DNA of 64,000 nt. Origin: Allodiplogaster sudhausi (lineage: Eukaryota > Nematoda > Chromadorea > Rhabditida > Diplogasteridae). Location: assembly GCA_945643635.1 (NCBI GenBank), contig CALZFC010000267.1:186001-250000 (forward strand). Reading direction: 5' to 3'. Under the pieces are notes generated by a model. It did no database searches. It was not told where the DNA came from and saw only the letters and a list, made by a program, of their open reading frames with translations. The position numbers and the translations under genes were made by a program. Below are positions 45,876 to 57,559 of this stretch, piece after piece. Numbering within the stretch: the stretch's first letter is position 1; each line of letters starts with the position of its first letter.

Positions 45876-46490
45876 TCCGCACCGTGGGCTCGATCCCCAT
45901 GGCCTCCATGGTGGGGAGGAGTGCAACGGCAATGGTCGCCGCCCCTATTAACGCCCTCCTTGGAGATGATTGCCAGCTTCTGACCACTATGGAGGTGTTC
46001 GCGAACTAGTCGACGAACTAGCGCCTTAATTTTAACAAGGTTTAAAATAAAGAAAAAGAACTGCATGCAATTGAAAAGCTTCTTATCACATATCAATATC
46101 ACGACAAATTTTTTTTAATAAAATTGTTTGTTCTTTAGTACTGAAGCACAACGATTACTAAAGCATATATTGTTTTTGCTTCAATAATAGCTCATAATCG
46201 TAATAAGCTCTCCGCATTCTTTTCTGTCGTGGGAGTGTGAATGGAACTGGGAAAAAATCAACGATTTTATCAGCAACCAGCCTGAAACAAAAAAAATTGA
46301 GCGAGGAAAGTTAAGTGGACAGCACAACACTGACTTATGAAGTCAGAAAATGCGACAAAAGCCAAAGAGTGAGAATTCGCCTGTGATTCGGCCTTTCGTT
46401 GTCAACTCGCTGTCAACTCTCTTGTCCTTTCTGAGCAACTAATTTATCCTTCTCTGGATGGCATTTTATCTAACGAATATAATTTAAGAA
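44930..46490. other. intergenic, with short GGACATTC repeats and CT run
   Basis: 45330-45500 has several AGGACATTC/GAATGTCCTGCTC motifs in both orientations. 45840-45872 is (CT)n. On the minus strand, 45880-45990 has a GGGATCGAGCCC motif resembling a SINE/tRNA B box. No exon is supported. Confidence 0.4.
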
Positions 46491-47744
46491 AATTCAGAGA
46501 AACTAGGGCTCGCTTACTTCTTGTTTCACTTAAGCCATTCAAGTTAAAGAAGATATATTGATATAAAAAACTAAAGATGAGAACTTACCGGCAAACAAAA
46601 ATATTCATGTCGATACAATAGTAATGATAATAATAGTAATAATGAAATTGAAAAAAATTAGAAAAAAAATTAAATGCGAAAAAGAAACTATGAAAATCTT
46701 TTGTAGTATTTTTTTTAAACAAATAGTAGATGCTCACGACGTTATACACTTCGAGCGCGAGATGGTCAGCGATGGCTGCGAGTGGGCACACTTCACTTTG
46801 TGCACGACAATGCCCTAGGAGAAGGCGGAGGAGAGCAGACGGACAAGGGCGAAGAGAGATGATGCACGAATCGTCAGTGCACATTTGAATATGCCGAAAT
46901 GATTACACTGTTAAGTGATTAGCAATTCATCATTTTTCTCATATTTATATTCTCATTCTCTTCTAATCATTTATCTATTGTATTGCAATTATCCATTTCA
47001 ATTTCAATTCTATATTCAAATAATACTCATAATTCTATTCAAACCCTTTCTATCTTGCCCACTCTCCATCTTCTCCACACTCTCTCATCACGATGCGGTA
47101 GGCGGCCGGCAGAAGAACGCACAGATCTTTTTCTCGCACAACCTCACCCTCTCATTCTCACACAGTCTATCTAATGAGGGTCGTCAGAAGCCACACCCAC
47201 TTATGCCTCCGCCTCCTCTATCGGTAAAAATCGATCACTTCCTAGTCACAGTCGGTTCCTTCTCCCTTCTCTCTCACTACCACATACTGGCCTGCATTTA
47301 TCATCCCTGAACAACTTTTCCGAATCTGAAATAGTTTCATTTCACCGTCATCAGAAAATGAAGAGAGTGAAGATATTCTTAATAAACAAATATCTAAAAT
47401 TCGGGATTCTTAGAAGCATATTTCATCATTATTTGGAATAACTAATTCTATTTATATTTATCGACATCAAAATAAATTAATGTGACGACACTTGGAGAAG
47501 CAAAATTCAGAAATTATTAAAACGATCCGATAAAGACTTTCAGGAAGCCCAGTACTTGGCGCTCATCTTAAAAGATACCCGACTTCTAGTCTGCGTTTTT
47601 TAGTAAGGTTGAATTTTACTTTGTTTGGAAAAGCTAATGCAATTACTCAAGATAACTATTAATTGTGTAATTTTATAGTAGTGTTTATTATTCCTTGAGG
47701 TATTTTTTTTAGAATTTAGTTTCTTGCAGGTTGAGAACACACTC

Positions 47745-47966
47745 CGCTAACATAAGAAAAGATAGGGGAAGATCCGCGTTATCACAAGAAAAACCAAACG
47801 TCGATCACGAGTGACACCTACAAAGGTGAACCCTTCCACACCTATTGCATCATATCCACGACAGCAATAGGAATGCTTCTTGCCAAGCACAAGCTTCGGC
47901 AAGAAATGCGCACACATGCCTCAGGCACAAAGATACGGGAAGATCCGCGTTAGTCAGCATAACCTA
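47745..47966 (+). CDS. unidentified short coding stretch with repeated motif
   Basis: The open stretch begins EKIGEDPRYHKKNQTSITSD and ends in a TAG near 47966. It includes YCIISTTAIGMLLAKHKLRQ, a hydrophobic segment followed by basic residues. GGGAAGATCCGCGTTA occurs at both ends (near 47768 and 47938), so the peptide GEDPRY/REDPR is repeated. It lies in the spacer of the large inverted repeat. No family is recognised and no start is visible. It may be a fragment. Confidence 0.3.
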
Positions 47967-48544
47967 ATAGTTCTTGATCCCGTGATAAGTGTGGAGAACT
48001 CGAAGAGGGTGAAACAGTTATCAGGTTTATCGGAATTGGCCATCTCGAGTGAAGGTGACAAATTATGCGACAGCGAGAGAGAAGGGAGAAAGGACCGACT
48101 GTGACTTGGAAGTGATCGAGTGTGGTGTGGTTGAAAGAGGAGGTCATAAGTGGGCGTGGCTTCCGACGATACTCATTAGATTGACTGTGTGAGAATGAGA
48201 GGGTGAGGTTGTTGGAGAAAAAGGACAGGGCGGTCTACTGCTGCCCGCCTACGGCATCGTGATGAGAGAGTGTGGAGAAGATGGAGAGTGGCAAGATAGA
48301 AAGGGTTTGAATAGAATTATGAGTAGGATTTGAATATAGAATTGAAATTGAAATGTATAATTGCAATACAATAGATAAATGATTAGAAGAGAATGAGAAT
48401 ATAAATGTGAGAAAAATGATAAATTGCTAATCTCTTAACAGTGTAATCATTTCGGCATATTCAAATGTGCACTGACGATTCGTGCATCATCTCTCTTCGC
48501 CCTTGTCCGTCTGCTCTCCTCCGCCTTCTCCTAGGGCATTGTCG

Positions 48545-48800
48545 TTCACAAAGTGAAGTGTGCCCACTCGCACACCTCCTTCATGGCTACCATCGCTGAC
48601 CATCTCGCGCTCGAAGTGTATAACGTCGTGAGCATCTACTATTTGTTTTTTTTAAAAAAAAAATACTACAAAAGATTTTCATAGTTTCTTTTTCGCATTT
48701 AATTTTTTTTCTAATTTTTTCAATTTAATTATTACTATTATTATCATTACTATTGTATCGACATGAATATTTTTGTTTGCCGGTAAGTTCTCATCTTTAG
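48545..48800 (+). CDS. possible 5' exon(s) upstream of BTB gene
   Basis: After a CTCCTAG acceptor, 48536-48626 reads GIVVHKVKCAHSHTSFMATI then DHLALE before a GTGTAT donor. 48762-48781 reads MNIFVC before GTAAGT. Neither keeps a matching phase with the BTB exon at 49325, so linkage is unproven. The inverted copy at 46.6-46.8 kb is frameshifted. Confidence 0.3.
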
Positions 48801-48891
48801 TTTTTTTATATCAATATATCTTCTTTAACTTGAATGGCTTAAGTGAAACAAGAAGTGAGCGAGCCCTAGTTTCTCTGATCTGCATGGCCTC

Positions 48892-49222
48892 GATCAATGA
48901 ATCAATTAATGCCTTAGGTCTTTCCATTTATTTTTATAATTTAATTCGAATAAAAAAGTTTTAAACTCTTGATTTCTCTTTCATGTCAACCGCGCGCTCC
49001 TCATGCTTCACTCCACATTCTTTCAGGTGCGGGATTACTATGTATATAAAATCGTTTAAATTTCCTGGATCTATTTTTCTTAGCAGACCCATGTTTTAAA
49101 AGGAAAAGTTTTAATTCGTGCTAACTGTTGCATGGCCTCGATCAATGAATCAATTAATGCCTTAGGTCTTTCCATTTATTTTTATAATTTAATTCGAATA
49201 AAAAAGTTTTAAACTCTTGATT
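48892..49222 (+). repeat. duplicated fragments around the BTB 5' region
   Basis: A roughly 90-bp segment (GCATGGCCTCGATCAATGAATC...) occurs at 48892-48975, 49130-49222 and 51850-51940. Between the first two is a partial duplicate (48978-49098) of the BTB exon end plus its intron (original at 49437-49565). Confidence 0.85.
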
Positions 49223-49324
49223 TTTTAATGAATTTTTTTTTATGATGAATAAAAAACTTATTTTAATTGCAAAAATATAAATATATAAATTTTAAAACCA
49301 AATATTGAAAACACACTATTTCAG

Positions 49325-51277
49325 CTCAATGTTAGCATGTTTCGCTTTGTTCGCGAGGGTGCACTTGCTGATTTCTCGCAAGAATTGCCAGAAGCGGGAG
49401 TCGGGCAGAACGTCCGTCTCAAGGTCGGCGGCCGTCTCTTTCATGTCAACCGCGCGCTCCTCATGCTTCACTCCACATTCTTTCAGGTGCGGGATTACTA
49501 TGTATATAAAATCGTTTAAATTTCCTGGATCTATTTTTCTTAGCAGACCCATGTTTTAAAAGGAAAATTTAATTATTCGACGGAGACCTCATTTAAAGGA
49601 GAATACAAAGGTGATCCGATTGTTCTAATCACCTTTGTTAAAGAAGGGCGATCACCGAAAATACAGTAATGTGCGTTCAAACGTACAAAGACCTCGAACG
49701 GAAGTCCGTTTAATTACTCAAAAACGGTAGACTAGGAATGTGCGTGTATTTTTTGAAGCGGGTTGTTATTGCTGTTATACCTATTTGATAATGTTTTGCG
49801 TAACAAGAATTTATAAAAACATTTTCTAAAACAAACGAATGAAAAGGTGATAAAGCATTCACCATAACAATTTCTTCAAATCCTTGTAATTTTATTTTCC
49901 CGCGATGGGTACGTGGCCGTCAAGTTGGGATTCTACCGATGGGTTCTGCTTTTTCCCTAACACACCAATCACAAATTCATTCAAAATTTGCATTTTAAAG
50001 TTCATTATACTTGAATATGGAACTTTCTTGTACATTTTCATATACATATTCTTTTTCTGCATGCCCCAGACTATTCGAAAATAACTAAGATGGTTCATTT
50101 ATCGTCAATGACTTTTCGGTGATCGCCCTCCTTTAAACAATAGTAAAAATGAGAAAAGTGAAAATATGAAGTTGACAGACTGTTTATATAGGGAATGTTC
50201 AACGGAAACTTCAACGAGGCAAACCAGCAGGAGATTGTGCTTCCAGAACTTGATGACGAAGCTTTCAAGTACATCCTTCGCATGATCTACCCAAAGCGTC
50301 TCAAGGTTATTCATTTATTATATTAGTATGTACATATGTATGCATATTGCAGTCAATATTATTTCAGAAAATGAATGTCGCAAATGTTTGGTACATTCAT
50401 AATTTCATAACGACGAGACTCTTGAACTTGCGTGATTACAACCAAATATATGTATATAAAAAATGTTTCTTTGCAGATCTCCGATCACAAGGTTCATAGA
50501 CGACGGCCAGGATTTTCAATATTTTTTTAACTGTTCAGCCAAAGGCAGTTTTCGTGACGAAAGTTAAACAGTTTGCCAAAGCTTTCCTTTTATTTCATTT
50601 ATAAATTAATTATGTTAAAAACGATTTTTAAGAGAGTTCCTTAATTAAGTTTGTTCCAGATTGTTGAACGAATCGTTCATCTCGCTGACTACTTTGGCAT
50701 TGATTTGGTGCTCGCGGAATGCGATCGCTTTCTCATATGCACAAATGAGTTATCGCTCGTCGACAAGGCAAGCTTTTCCATAAAGACACACATTCTTATG
50801 TCTAGGAAAAGTATCACCAAAATTAAGATACTTTTCTTTTAATACCGTAAAAAAAATTTTTTTGAGTTGGTTCGCTTGCTACTGAATATTTTTATAATTC
50901 TTCTGCGACGCATATATATAAACTTTTTCGTTAAAAAAAATGGATAGGAAATATTTTCTTTATTCCATTTGAATAACTATGAAGAATACTAGGGTATTTT
51001 TCTTGTTTCTCTTCCATGCACATGTAAAAAAATTTCCAAAAAAACGATGTGACATATAACCATCGTAAGGTAATCTTATTGTTTTCTTCCATTTAAACAG
51101 CTTCGCCTCGGTTATCGCTACAACCTCCGGCGACTGCAGTTCAAGCTGTTGACGATGATCGGTGCTCCCGCACTCCAAACAAGAGTCCTCGCGGACGCTG
51201 CCTTCGATTGTCTCCCAGCTGCCCTGCAACTTTTCTTGCTCCGCCATTTCTACGTGCCAAAACGGAACTGTAAGTAA
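49325..51277 (+). CDS. BTB/POZ domain protein
   Basis: Exons in consistent phase 0: 49325-49486, 50192-50305, a 15-bp microexon 50477-50491 (ISDHK), 50660-50767 and 51101-51277 (TAA). An in-frame ATG at 49337 gives about 187 aa. BTB core: VRLKVGGRLFHVNRALLMLHSTFF, NFNEANQQEIVLPELDDEAF, YILRMIYPKRLK, then IVERIVHLADYFGIDLVLAEC and a helical C-terminus (LQFKLLTMIGAPAL). This matches the BTB half of nematode MATH-BTB/BTB proteins, many of which are CUL3 substrate adaptors. No MATH domain was seen upstream, so the gene is either BTB-only or has lost its 5' end. The intron after 50767 uses a GC donor (AAG/GCAAGC). A TTAA-type MITE lies in the first intron. Confidence 0.8.
49638..50135. mobile_element. 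TTAA-flanked MITE, family 4 (copy 2)
   Basis: TTAAAGAAGGGCGATCACCG at the left and CGGTGATCGCCCTCCTTTAA at the right, 498 bp, TTAA at both ends, no coding capacity. It lies inside the first BTB intron, in the opposite orientation to the copy at 23201-23713 as judged by interior sequence. Confidence 0.85.
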
Positions 51278-52432
51278 TGTAGTCCTCTTAATGTACTTGA
51301 ACATTTCTATATCCATCATCTGCCAACTTAACACTCTTATTAAGTGCTTTCATGAACGAGGGCATTGTAACAATTTTCTAAGCGAGTACTTCATCAATTA
51401 CATATTATATTGTTTTTTTTTTGACAGCTCCTTCACTTTACTCTATTCGTTTCAATGATACTGCACTAAAATAAACATTGATTACACAAGGTGATGATAC
51501 AAACGGTCCAAAATCATATGTACCTACAAAATGTTGGAATATGCGAACAAAACGTGAGTATCACTACGAATAGCAGCATGGTAATTTGCGGAAGTGGAAT
51601 GGAATTTTGTCTTGAGTCTCGTCATCTTGGAATGGCATACCGGCAGACTCACGTTTCTTCCCTAGACTTCCGCTCACTTCCTTCCTTCTCTCCTCTCGCA
51701 AGCGGTTGCCCCTCTATTCCTTCTCCCTCTCTCCTTCCCCGTCTCGCAATAAACTTCTCTAAGGCTTCTCCACGTCTCCCACACTCTATTCCCTGTCCCT
51801 TCCATGGAAGGACACATCAACTTGTTTTCTTTAATTCGTGCTAACTGTTGCATGGCCTCGATCAATGAATCAATTAATGCCTTAGGTCTTTCCATTTATT
51901 TTTATAATTTAATTAGAATAAAAAAGTTTTAAACTCTTGGTGACTTTCATTCTGTGTCGGTTTGTTGCGGGCGCCGCGGTCGGGCTGCCTTGGTTTGTGC
52001 ATCTCCAGGCTGCCTATGTGTTTTTGTAGAAAAAAAAAAGTTTCTTTTAATGTGTGGGCTTTCAATCTCGAATTGCTACAACACGTGAGGGCAGAGTCGC
52101 TGCTCTCCCTGTTCACTGGTGTGAAGTCGCCAAGTCTAAAAGCTGAAGCTAGGAGGCTTTTTCAGAAGATCACTTGTACTGTTTTCCGTTGATTCAAACA
52201 ATTTTATGTTCTTGTTTTGTATTTTGTTATATTGTTAAGGTATGTTGAGAGTCTTACCATTAATAATTTCTAGATAAATAGTTGCTTTTGAATTTTACAT
52301 GCTTTGCTTTGTCATCATTATGAAAGAAGCTGCATTGTATCGAATGTATGAGAATAGTATATCATGATATTCGTTATTATAGTTGCTGCCGAGGCATACA
52401 CATATATATTTTTTTATATCATAGTTTAAACT
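51278..52432. other. intergenic between BTB and Srh-like gene K
   Basis: Contains the third copy of the GCATGGCCTCGATCAATG repeat (51830-51940). A plus-strand stretch at 52085-52192 reads VRAESLLSLFTGVKSPSL then a stop. It is protein-like but unassigned and could be a 3' exon of the BTB gene. The CT-rich stretch at 51660-51800 is not coding. Confidence 0.35.
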
Positions 52433-55400
52433 CTATATCGAAAAGCGTGACCGCATTGATAGAACGGCAATGGTATTTTGTGACTTTCTCCGGGCGGTTC
52501 TATAAATCATAGAAAGGGCTCGCTTATACGACGGCGTAAATAAGAATAAGGCGAGAAGATGGCTCAGACTCACGAAAGAGAAGAAATGCAGGGACATCAT
52601 CGCGAAGACTGCAAAGGTAGATTCTGCGAATTGACGTTTGAAAATCCATTCTCGGTAAACATGCGTGAAGCATGAGTTGAACAACTTTTTTAAAGATTTT
52701 TTTAAAGATGATAATTCTACTCTAAACATACAATCGCTTTCAGAACCAGTGAGCTGGACGGTCTGCCAAGCAATGGGAGGAACAGCGTAGAGGCTGCATG
52801 GAAGCAAGGCCTAAATTATCTTCTTTTTTCGCTTTGAATCGCAGAACCTCACATGGGGATCTCCTTCCGGTTTAAGATAGTGGCCAACGATAACAAAATT
52901 CAGTAGCGGAGGAGGAGAACTGTACGTAATATGTATGTACATATGTAATTGTGTGGACCTGTGCGATGAGCGCCCTCGTCATGATTCTGTGGTAATTCTT
53001 GGATCGCTCGCTCATCTTGCCGCCAAGTGCCCGAATTGTGTAGAAGGTGTGCCAGGACAAGAACACAACGAATGGCAGCGCAATCATGAGCCAGCTGGCA
53101 ACGAGCACTAAATACATTATAATAACCATTTGGTCAAACTGAATAATTGGCAGCTCTGTAATTTCGCTTTTTTTTTAAAGAAGAATTATCTTCGCTTGGA
53201 AAACAATACAACATGAAAGTCGGATCTCATTACTCGCAAGCGCGTATATAAATCCGCTGTATAAACAAATCGTGGTTGATAGCATTGAAGAAAGGGAAGT
53301 TGACAGTTCAGACGGCGACATCGAAGTGTTTCTCAGTTCGAGGATCCGCTAAATGTAACCACATGAGGTACGAACGCACATTAGCTTGCAAACACTAATG
53401 AAAACTGTAAAAAAAAACCAATTCGGTAATATTAAATTGCACTCATAATATTACATTGCACTCTCAGCATAAATATGTTAAAGTGGTGCATTTCAATACC
53501 TTTGGTCTGTACTCTCTGGTCAAAGGTTCCCTGATTTTCACTTATTTTTTGCGCTCAAAGGATATAATTATCATAGCTCAGTTGCTAACACATGTTTTTT
53601 TCCTCCACATTTAGTGATTTGCGCTCAGACGAAAAATTGCTAGGAATGCGATTGGAACAGCACGAGGAGTGAGAGATATAGTTAATAATTCACAGAAGCT
53701 TTCACATCAGCGAAACAGCTGTGCTGAAGTGGATATTGAAAGAGTAGATAAGTAATAATTAAGCGAGTTCGGAGAATTACTACGCCACGTACTGAGATAG
53801 AGATAAACAGAGTGATGGAAAGTCGCAGTGGTTGTTGATTGTAGGAATTGAGAGAACTATAGAATTGCATATTTACAGACGATTAAAATCAGTCCTCTTT
53901 CAGCTTGGCAGACGCATTTCTACTTGGAAAAGATTGTGGGCGTCCTTGCTTAAGGCGACCGCAATAGGGAAGGAGGCGATGAGAAATGAGTTTACACCAC
54001 CGAAGAAGCTGCTGGAAGAAGAAGAGGAAGAAGAGTACGCACGCTTGGCTCCTCTTGCAATGGTGAAGGCTTCGAATTACTAACAGCAATAGACATAGTC
54101 ATTTGATTGACTTACGATGATTTTGTTAGCAAAAAGCGACAACAAAATTTCGCTATCATACCAAATCCGAAAACAATTGACCAAAAATCATAAACTATAA
54201 AAAAACAGCTTGAGCGAAAATCACCAAATGTGGAAAATATTTTAGCGATAATTATTTGAGTGAAAATAAGGATACCCGTTCGACTGGTGAGAGATTCCTA
54301 CGTGTAAGTAAGGGTGGTGTTGACAAAAAGAAGATTTACTGGTTGAACTTCTCTAAAGTTTCGTATATTTGTCCAACCTCGGTAAGGAAGGACTCGAGGT
54401 CATTGACTGGCATACAGCTGAGAAGGAACGATGGAATTGCGATGATAGGCGGAATGAGAAAAGAGGAACGGAGCAGGCGATTCTGCCATTGGCTTAGACG
54501 CCAACGCGAGTCGGGCAATTGCACGGCCTTCAACATTACAGGAGGACGAAAAACTTAACGCACGTTTGAATTGCCGCAATTAGTCTGGTGGTTTCATGGT
54601 AACTATGTAAATAAGAAATAAGCATATTTTGAGTGCTCATGATTTCGCGGTATTCAAGATTATGAATGGTGTAGTTATTGTCTGCGAAAAAGTTCCAAAC
54701 CTGGTGACGAAAGAGAAAGCAAAAAAAGAACGCTGGCAACACGAGATAAATGCCGATGAAGAAGCTAAGCTGCATGGAATCTTTTTTTGCATGTTTATTA
54801 AACTTTTCATGTTCGATATTTTATAGTAATATATAAAAGAAAAATAACTTGAAAAAATGTTAACAGCAAGCTATTCACTGACAACGCTGATGTCTGCAGG
54901 GACGGAGAGGGAAGAGAGAACGCCGACGGAGACCATGCAAGGAAGAGGCTGCAGCATACGAATCATGGCCAGCAAGTGCACGGTCACATCCATCAAGAGG
55001 GTCGACAACTGACAAATGCCTAATTAAGACAGGATGTCCATAAGACTCGAGCAGGGCCCTATTATGACCTGCCCTAGGAATTTTTTTTCGAGTTTGTTCC
55101 CCAAAATTGGGTACAGTATACAACTCGACGAGGGCAAAAAAATAGGCAATATTTCAAACTTGAAAAAAATTTTCCGTGCGGGACCCGGTGCACCAATATT
55201 TAAAATTTCACTTGTCATAACTCGCTTAAAACACATTATTAGACAACCATCGAGGTATCTTTGGATAGCTTTTTTAAGGGGCTTTAATTTTCATGTTGAT
55301 GATGTTTTCATAAAATTTCATCTTGGCCCTAAAATACGGCCCTGAATATTTTCGAATACAGTTTTTCGCCAAATTAAGTATTTTATGCTCATTTCCACAC

Positions 55401-56355
55401 AACAGCTCCTACATAGGCTTAAAGTGCGTAAAAGTTGCTACAACATATGTGTCTTTCAAAAAAATTGGACTATAGTTCCATAACGCTTGAATATGCTCCA
55501 GTGTAAACTGTAACACCGTGCAAGCTCATTCTTCGATCCATAACTGCGCTCAATGTCAATATTACAAAATCGTAAGTATATCATCTAAGAGCTCTCACGG
55601 AGATCTTCAAATCTTACATACATTATTTTATTGAAATGTTTCAATTTATATGGGAAATTTCGTTCTGTACAATTAGAAGGCTTAAAAATCTACTTTAAAA
55701 ACATTTTCGTCTGTCGAAGCATACAGCATAAGAAAAAGGACGAAATTTATTACAAGATGAACTCCTTTCAATGGAATTCCATGCATACGATCTTTTTTTA
55801 TTGGGAAAAACTGAAAAAATTTTCAAGTTTGAAATATAGCCTATTTTGTTGGCCACGTCGAGTTGTATGCTGTACCCAATTTTGGTGAACAAACTCGAAA
55901 AAAAATTCCTAGGGCAGGCCTTAATAGAAGGATACTGACATGCTCTCTTAAATATTCATATGAGCGATATGTGAAAGAATGAATGATATTGGGCTCGGAA
56001 TCAGGATGTAAAAAGCTTATAATATTTTTAAATACATACAACTTTTACCAAGTATTTCCAGCAGTATTTTGAGGGCTTCGCGGCCATTTTCCATTATGCT
56101 TCTTCCCTTCTTTTTTATAAACCGTGTCGCCCGAGTAAAGCAAATACTATTTAGAAATGATTGATTTTAAAAGAAGAAAACTTGCCACAAGCAGAATGAG
56201 GCACTTCTTATACGTTGAAGAAGTCGCACCACTGTGATAGAGGATAAAGTAGAGTGAGCCGGCGTGAAAAATCACAGAGATCACCACCATCACGCAATCC
56301 GACCAGAAGGCGGCCGAGTAGAACGACGGGCTCGGTAGCCACACGCGCGTACCAA
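52433..56355 (-). CDS. Srh/Str-like serpentine chemoreceptor K
   Basis: Exons: 56355-56189 (TM1, CVMVVISVIFHAGSLYFIL), 55008-54883 (TM2, LLMDVTVHLLAMIRMLQPLP, then VGVLSSLSVP), 54769-54701 (TM3, ending FLFRHQ), 54527-54378 (AVQLPDSRWRLSQW, TM4 FLIPPIIAIPSFLL), about 53109-52959 (TM5, then MSERSKNYHRIMTRALIAQ), 52810-52747 (TM6, ALLPCSLYAVPPIAW), 52608-52433 (TM7, SHLLALFLFTPSYKRAL, tail, TAG). Phases match except around the second extracellular loop, where a short exon between 54378 and 53109 was not pinned down, and the start-codon exon upstream of 56355. RHQ after TM3, the K/R-rich stretch plus ALIAQ after TM5 and YKRAL after TM7 fit the Srh/Str superfamily of nematode chemosensory GPCRs. 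No lesion was seen. It is paralogous to gene F. Confidence 0.7.
53200..54377. other. intron region of gene K, with unassigned plus-strand frame
   Basis: Holds an intron of gene K. A plus-strand open frame at about 53832-54083 ends in EEEEEEEYARLAPLAMVKASNY. It has no family match or splice support and is kept only as a note. The rest is AT-rich. Confidence 0.35.
55029..55945. mobile_element. long-TIR foldback element, family 3 (copy 1)
   Basis: Left arm (GACTCGAGCAGGGCCCTATTATGACCTGCCCTAGGAATTTTTTTTC...) recurs inverted at the right end (...GAAAAAAAATTCCTAGGGCAGGCC), with arms of at least 120 bp and about 917 bp overall. The interior (AACACCGTGCAAG, AAATTTCGTTCTGTACAATTAG) is shared with the element at 62.87-64.0 kb. 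No coding capacity. It lies in the intron between TM1 and TM2 exons of gene K. Confidence 0.85.
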
Positions 56356-56399
56356 CTGGAAGTGACCAGCGATATTTGCAGATTCAACAACTTTAACTA

Positions 56400-57084
56400 T
56401 TTTTTTGCAATAAATATATTATTAGTAGAAAAAAACCTATAGTGAATAATCAAGAATGGCCTTCAGAACTGACCGTGAGAGGTGGAATAGACAAATGAAG
56501 GAAGCAGCCCACTCAGCCATTCTTTTGAAACGTCAAACATTAACTGTTTTCTCCGTCTTGTTACCAGAGGCTTACGCTCAGCCTGAACCTGCAAATATGC
56601 AAGATCGCTTGTTCAAGTGAGCTCTTTGCAAGTATGTCAGCAAAAAAAACTTAAGATTGCAGTAAGATAAAATTTCGAAAACGGGCACCTGGTTATTCTG
56701 ATAAATATAATATAATTTTTGACAGCGAGACACCTTCCCATGCCAAGACTTTCTTGTGTCTTTACATCTGCTTCCGCAAAAGTAATTGCTACTTGCGCTT
56801 GAAATAGCAAATCAAGCATCTATACATAAATTAAAATATTTTTAATTCACCTGTTCAGTTCGATTCCTAATGAAGAAAAATGATGTTAACAAAAATGTTT
56901 TCATCCAAGACACTATTTGAGTTAATTTTGGCATTAAAATTTGCAGTAAATCTCGGATTTTGGTAAATAGTATATCATCTTGCTGTTATCACTATTCCGG
57001 TCTATTTGTCTTCACTGGCCAGAAGAGCAGAAGAACGGGAAAGAGCGGACATTGGAAGGAAACATTGCTTATGGTTAGAGAAGA
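56400..57084. other. intergenic, two weak minus-strand exon candidates
   Basis: The minus strand at 56819-56730 reads MLDLLFQAQVAITFAEADVK and beyond, ending near a GTGTC donor. 56597-56475 reads VQAERKPLVTRRRKQLMFDV after a TTTGCAG acceptor. They could be 5' exons of gene K or of another gene. Phase and identity are unproven. Confidence 0.25.
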
Positions 57085-57392
57085 GGGAGAAGGGGGTGGT
57101 TTATATGAGAGGAGGGGTACTATTTTTCAATGTGATTGACTAAAAGTTTGATGAGAACATTTTATTCTTAAAAAAAGATATTTGCAGCCTGGCTTCAAGG
57201 GAATCATCACTGGAATATCCGTTTTACAGTAGACTTTGAATAAATTTGCAATCAGTTCATTGATAAAAGCACCCAATGCCACCAGGATACATTCGAGGTA
57301 CGTCTCGAGCCGAGCAATTGGACTAATAGGAAGGGGGAGGCGCTATTAGAGTAGGGGGGGGAGGACGTAATTACTAGAAAATATTCTCTTTC
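57085..57392. mobile_element. decayed family-1 MITE (copy 3)
   Basis: G-rich blocks (GAGGGGTACTATTTTTCAATGTGATTGACTAAAAG...) are the reverse complement of family-1 interior sequence. The right end reads TAATTACTAGAAAATATTC, a degraded TIR. Inverted relative to the copies at 15.8 and 36.8 kb. Confidence 0.6.
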
Positions 57393-57559
57393 TCAGTGTG
57401 AATAAATATTTATGTGCATTGTCATGTACATAGTGTTTGGTAGTAGCACCGAATTTGTGATTTTCACGCCCTGTTAATCTAATCTTATCAATTTTTTAAA
57501 GTCTTCAAGATTTTTTTTTTACGAAATTAGTGACCAAAATTTCCAAGATCTCATGCTGT

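Larger units (their letters stand above)
46494..48877. repeat. large inverted repeat, about 0.8-kb arms
   Basis: Arms 46494-47275 and about 48072-48877 are inverted copies with roughly 0.8-kb spacer. Each arm contains the sequence coding GIVVHKVKCAHS and a short ATGAATATTTTTGTTTGCCG / GTAAGT segment. The left arm lacks 16 bp in the coding stretch relative to the right, so only the right arm keeps that frame. Confidence 0.85.

Noticed and set aside
45880..45990. tRNA or SINE on the minus strand near GGGATCGAGCCC
   Set aside because: Only a B-box-like motif; no A box at the right spacing and no foldable arms.
53832..54083. Plus-strand frame with a Glu-run (LLEEEEEEEYARL)
   Set aside because: No splice support or homology, and it lies in an intron of the minus-strand receptor K.
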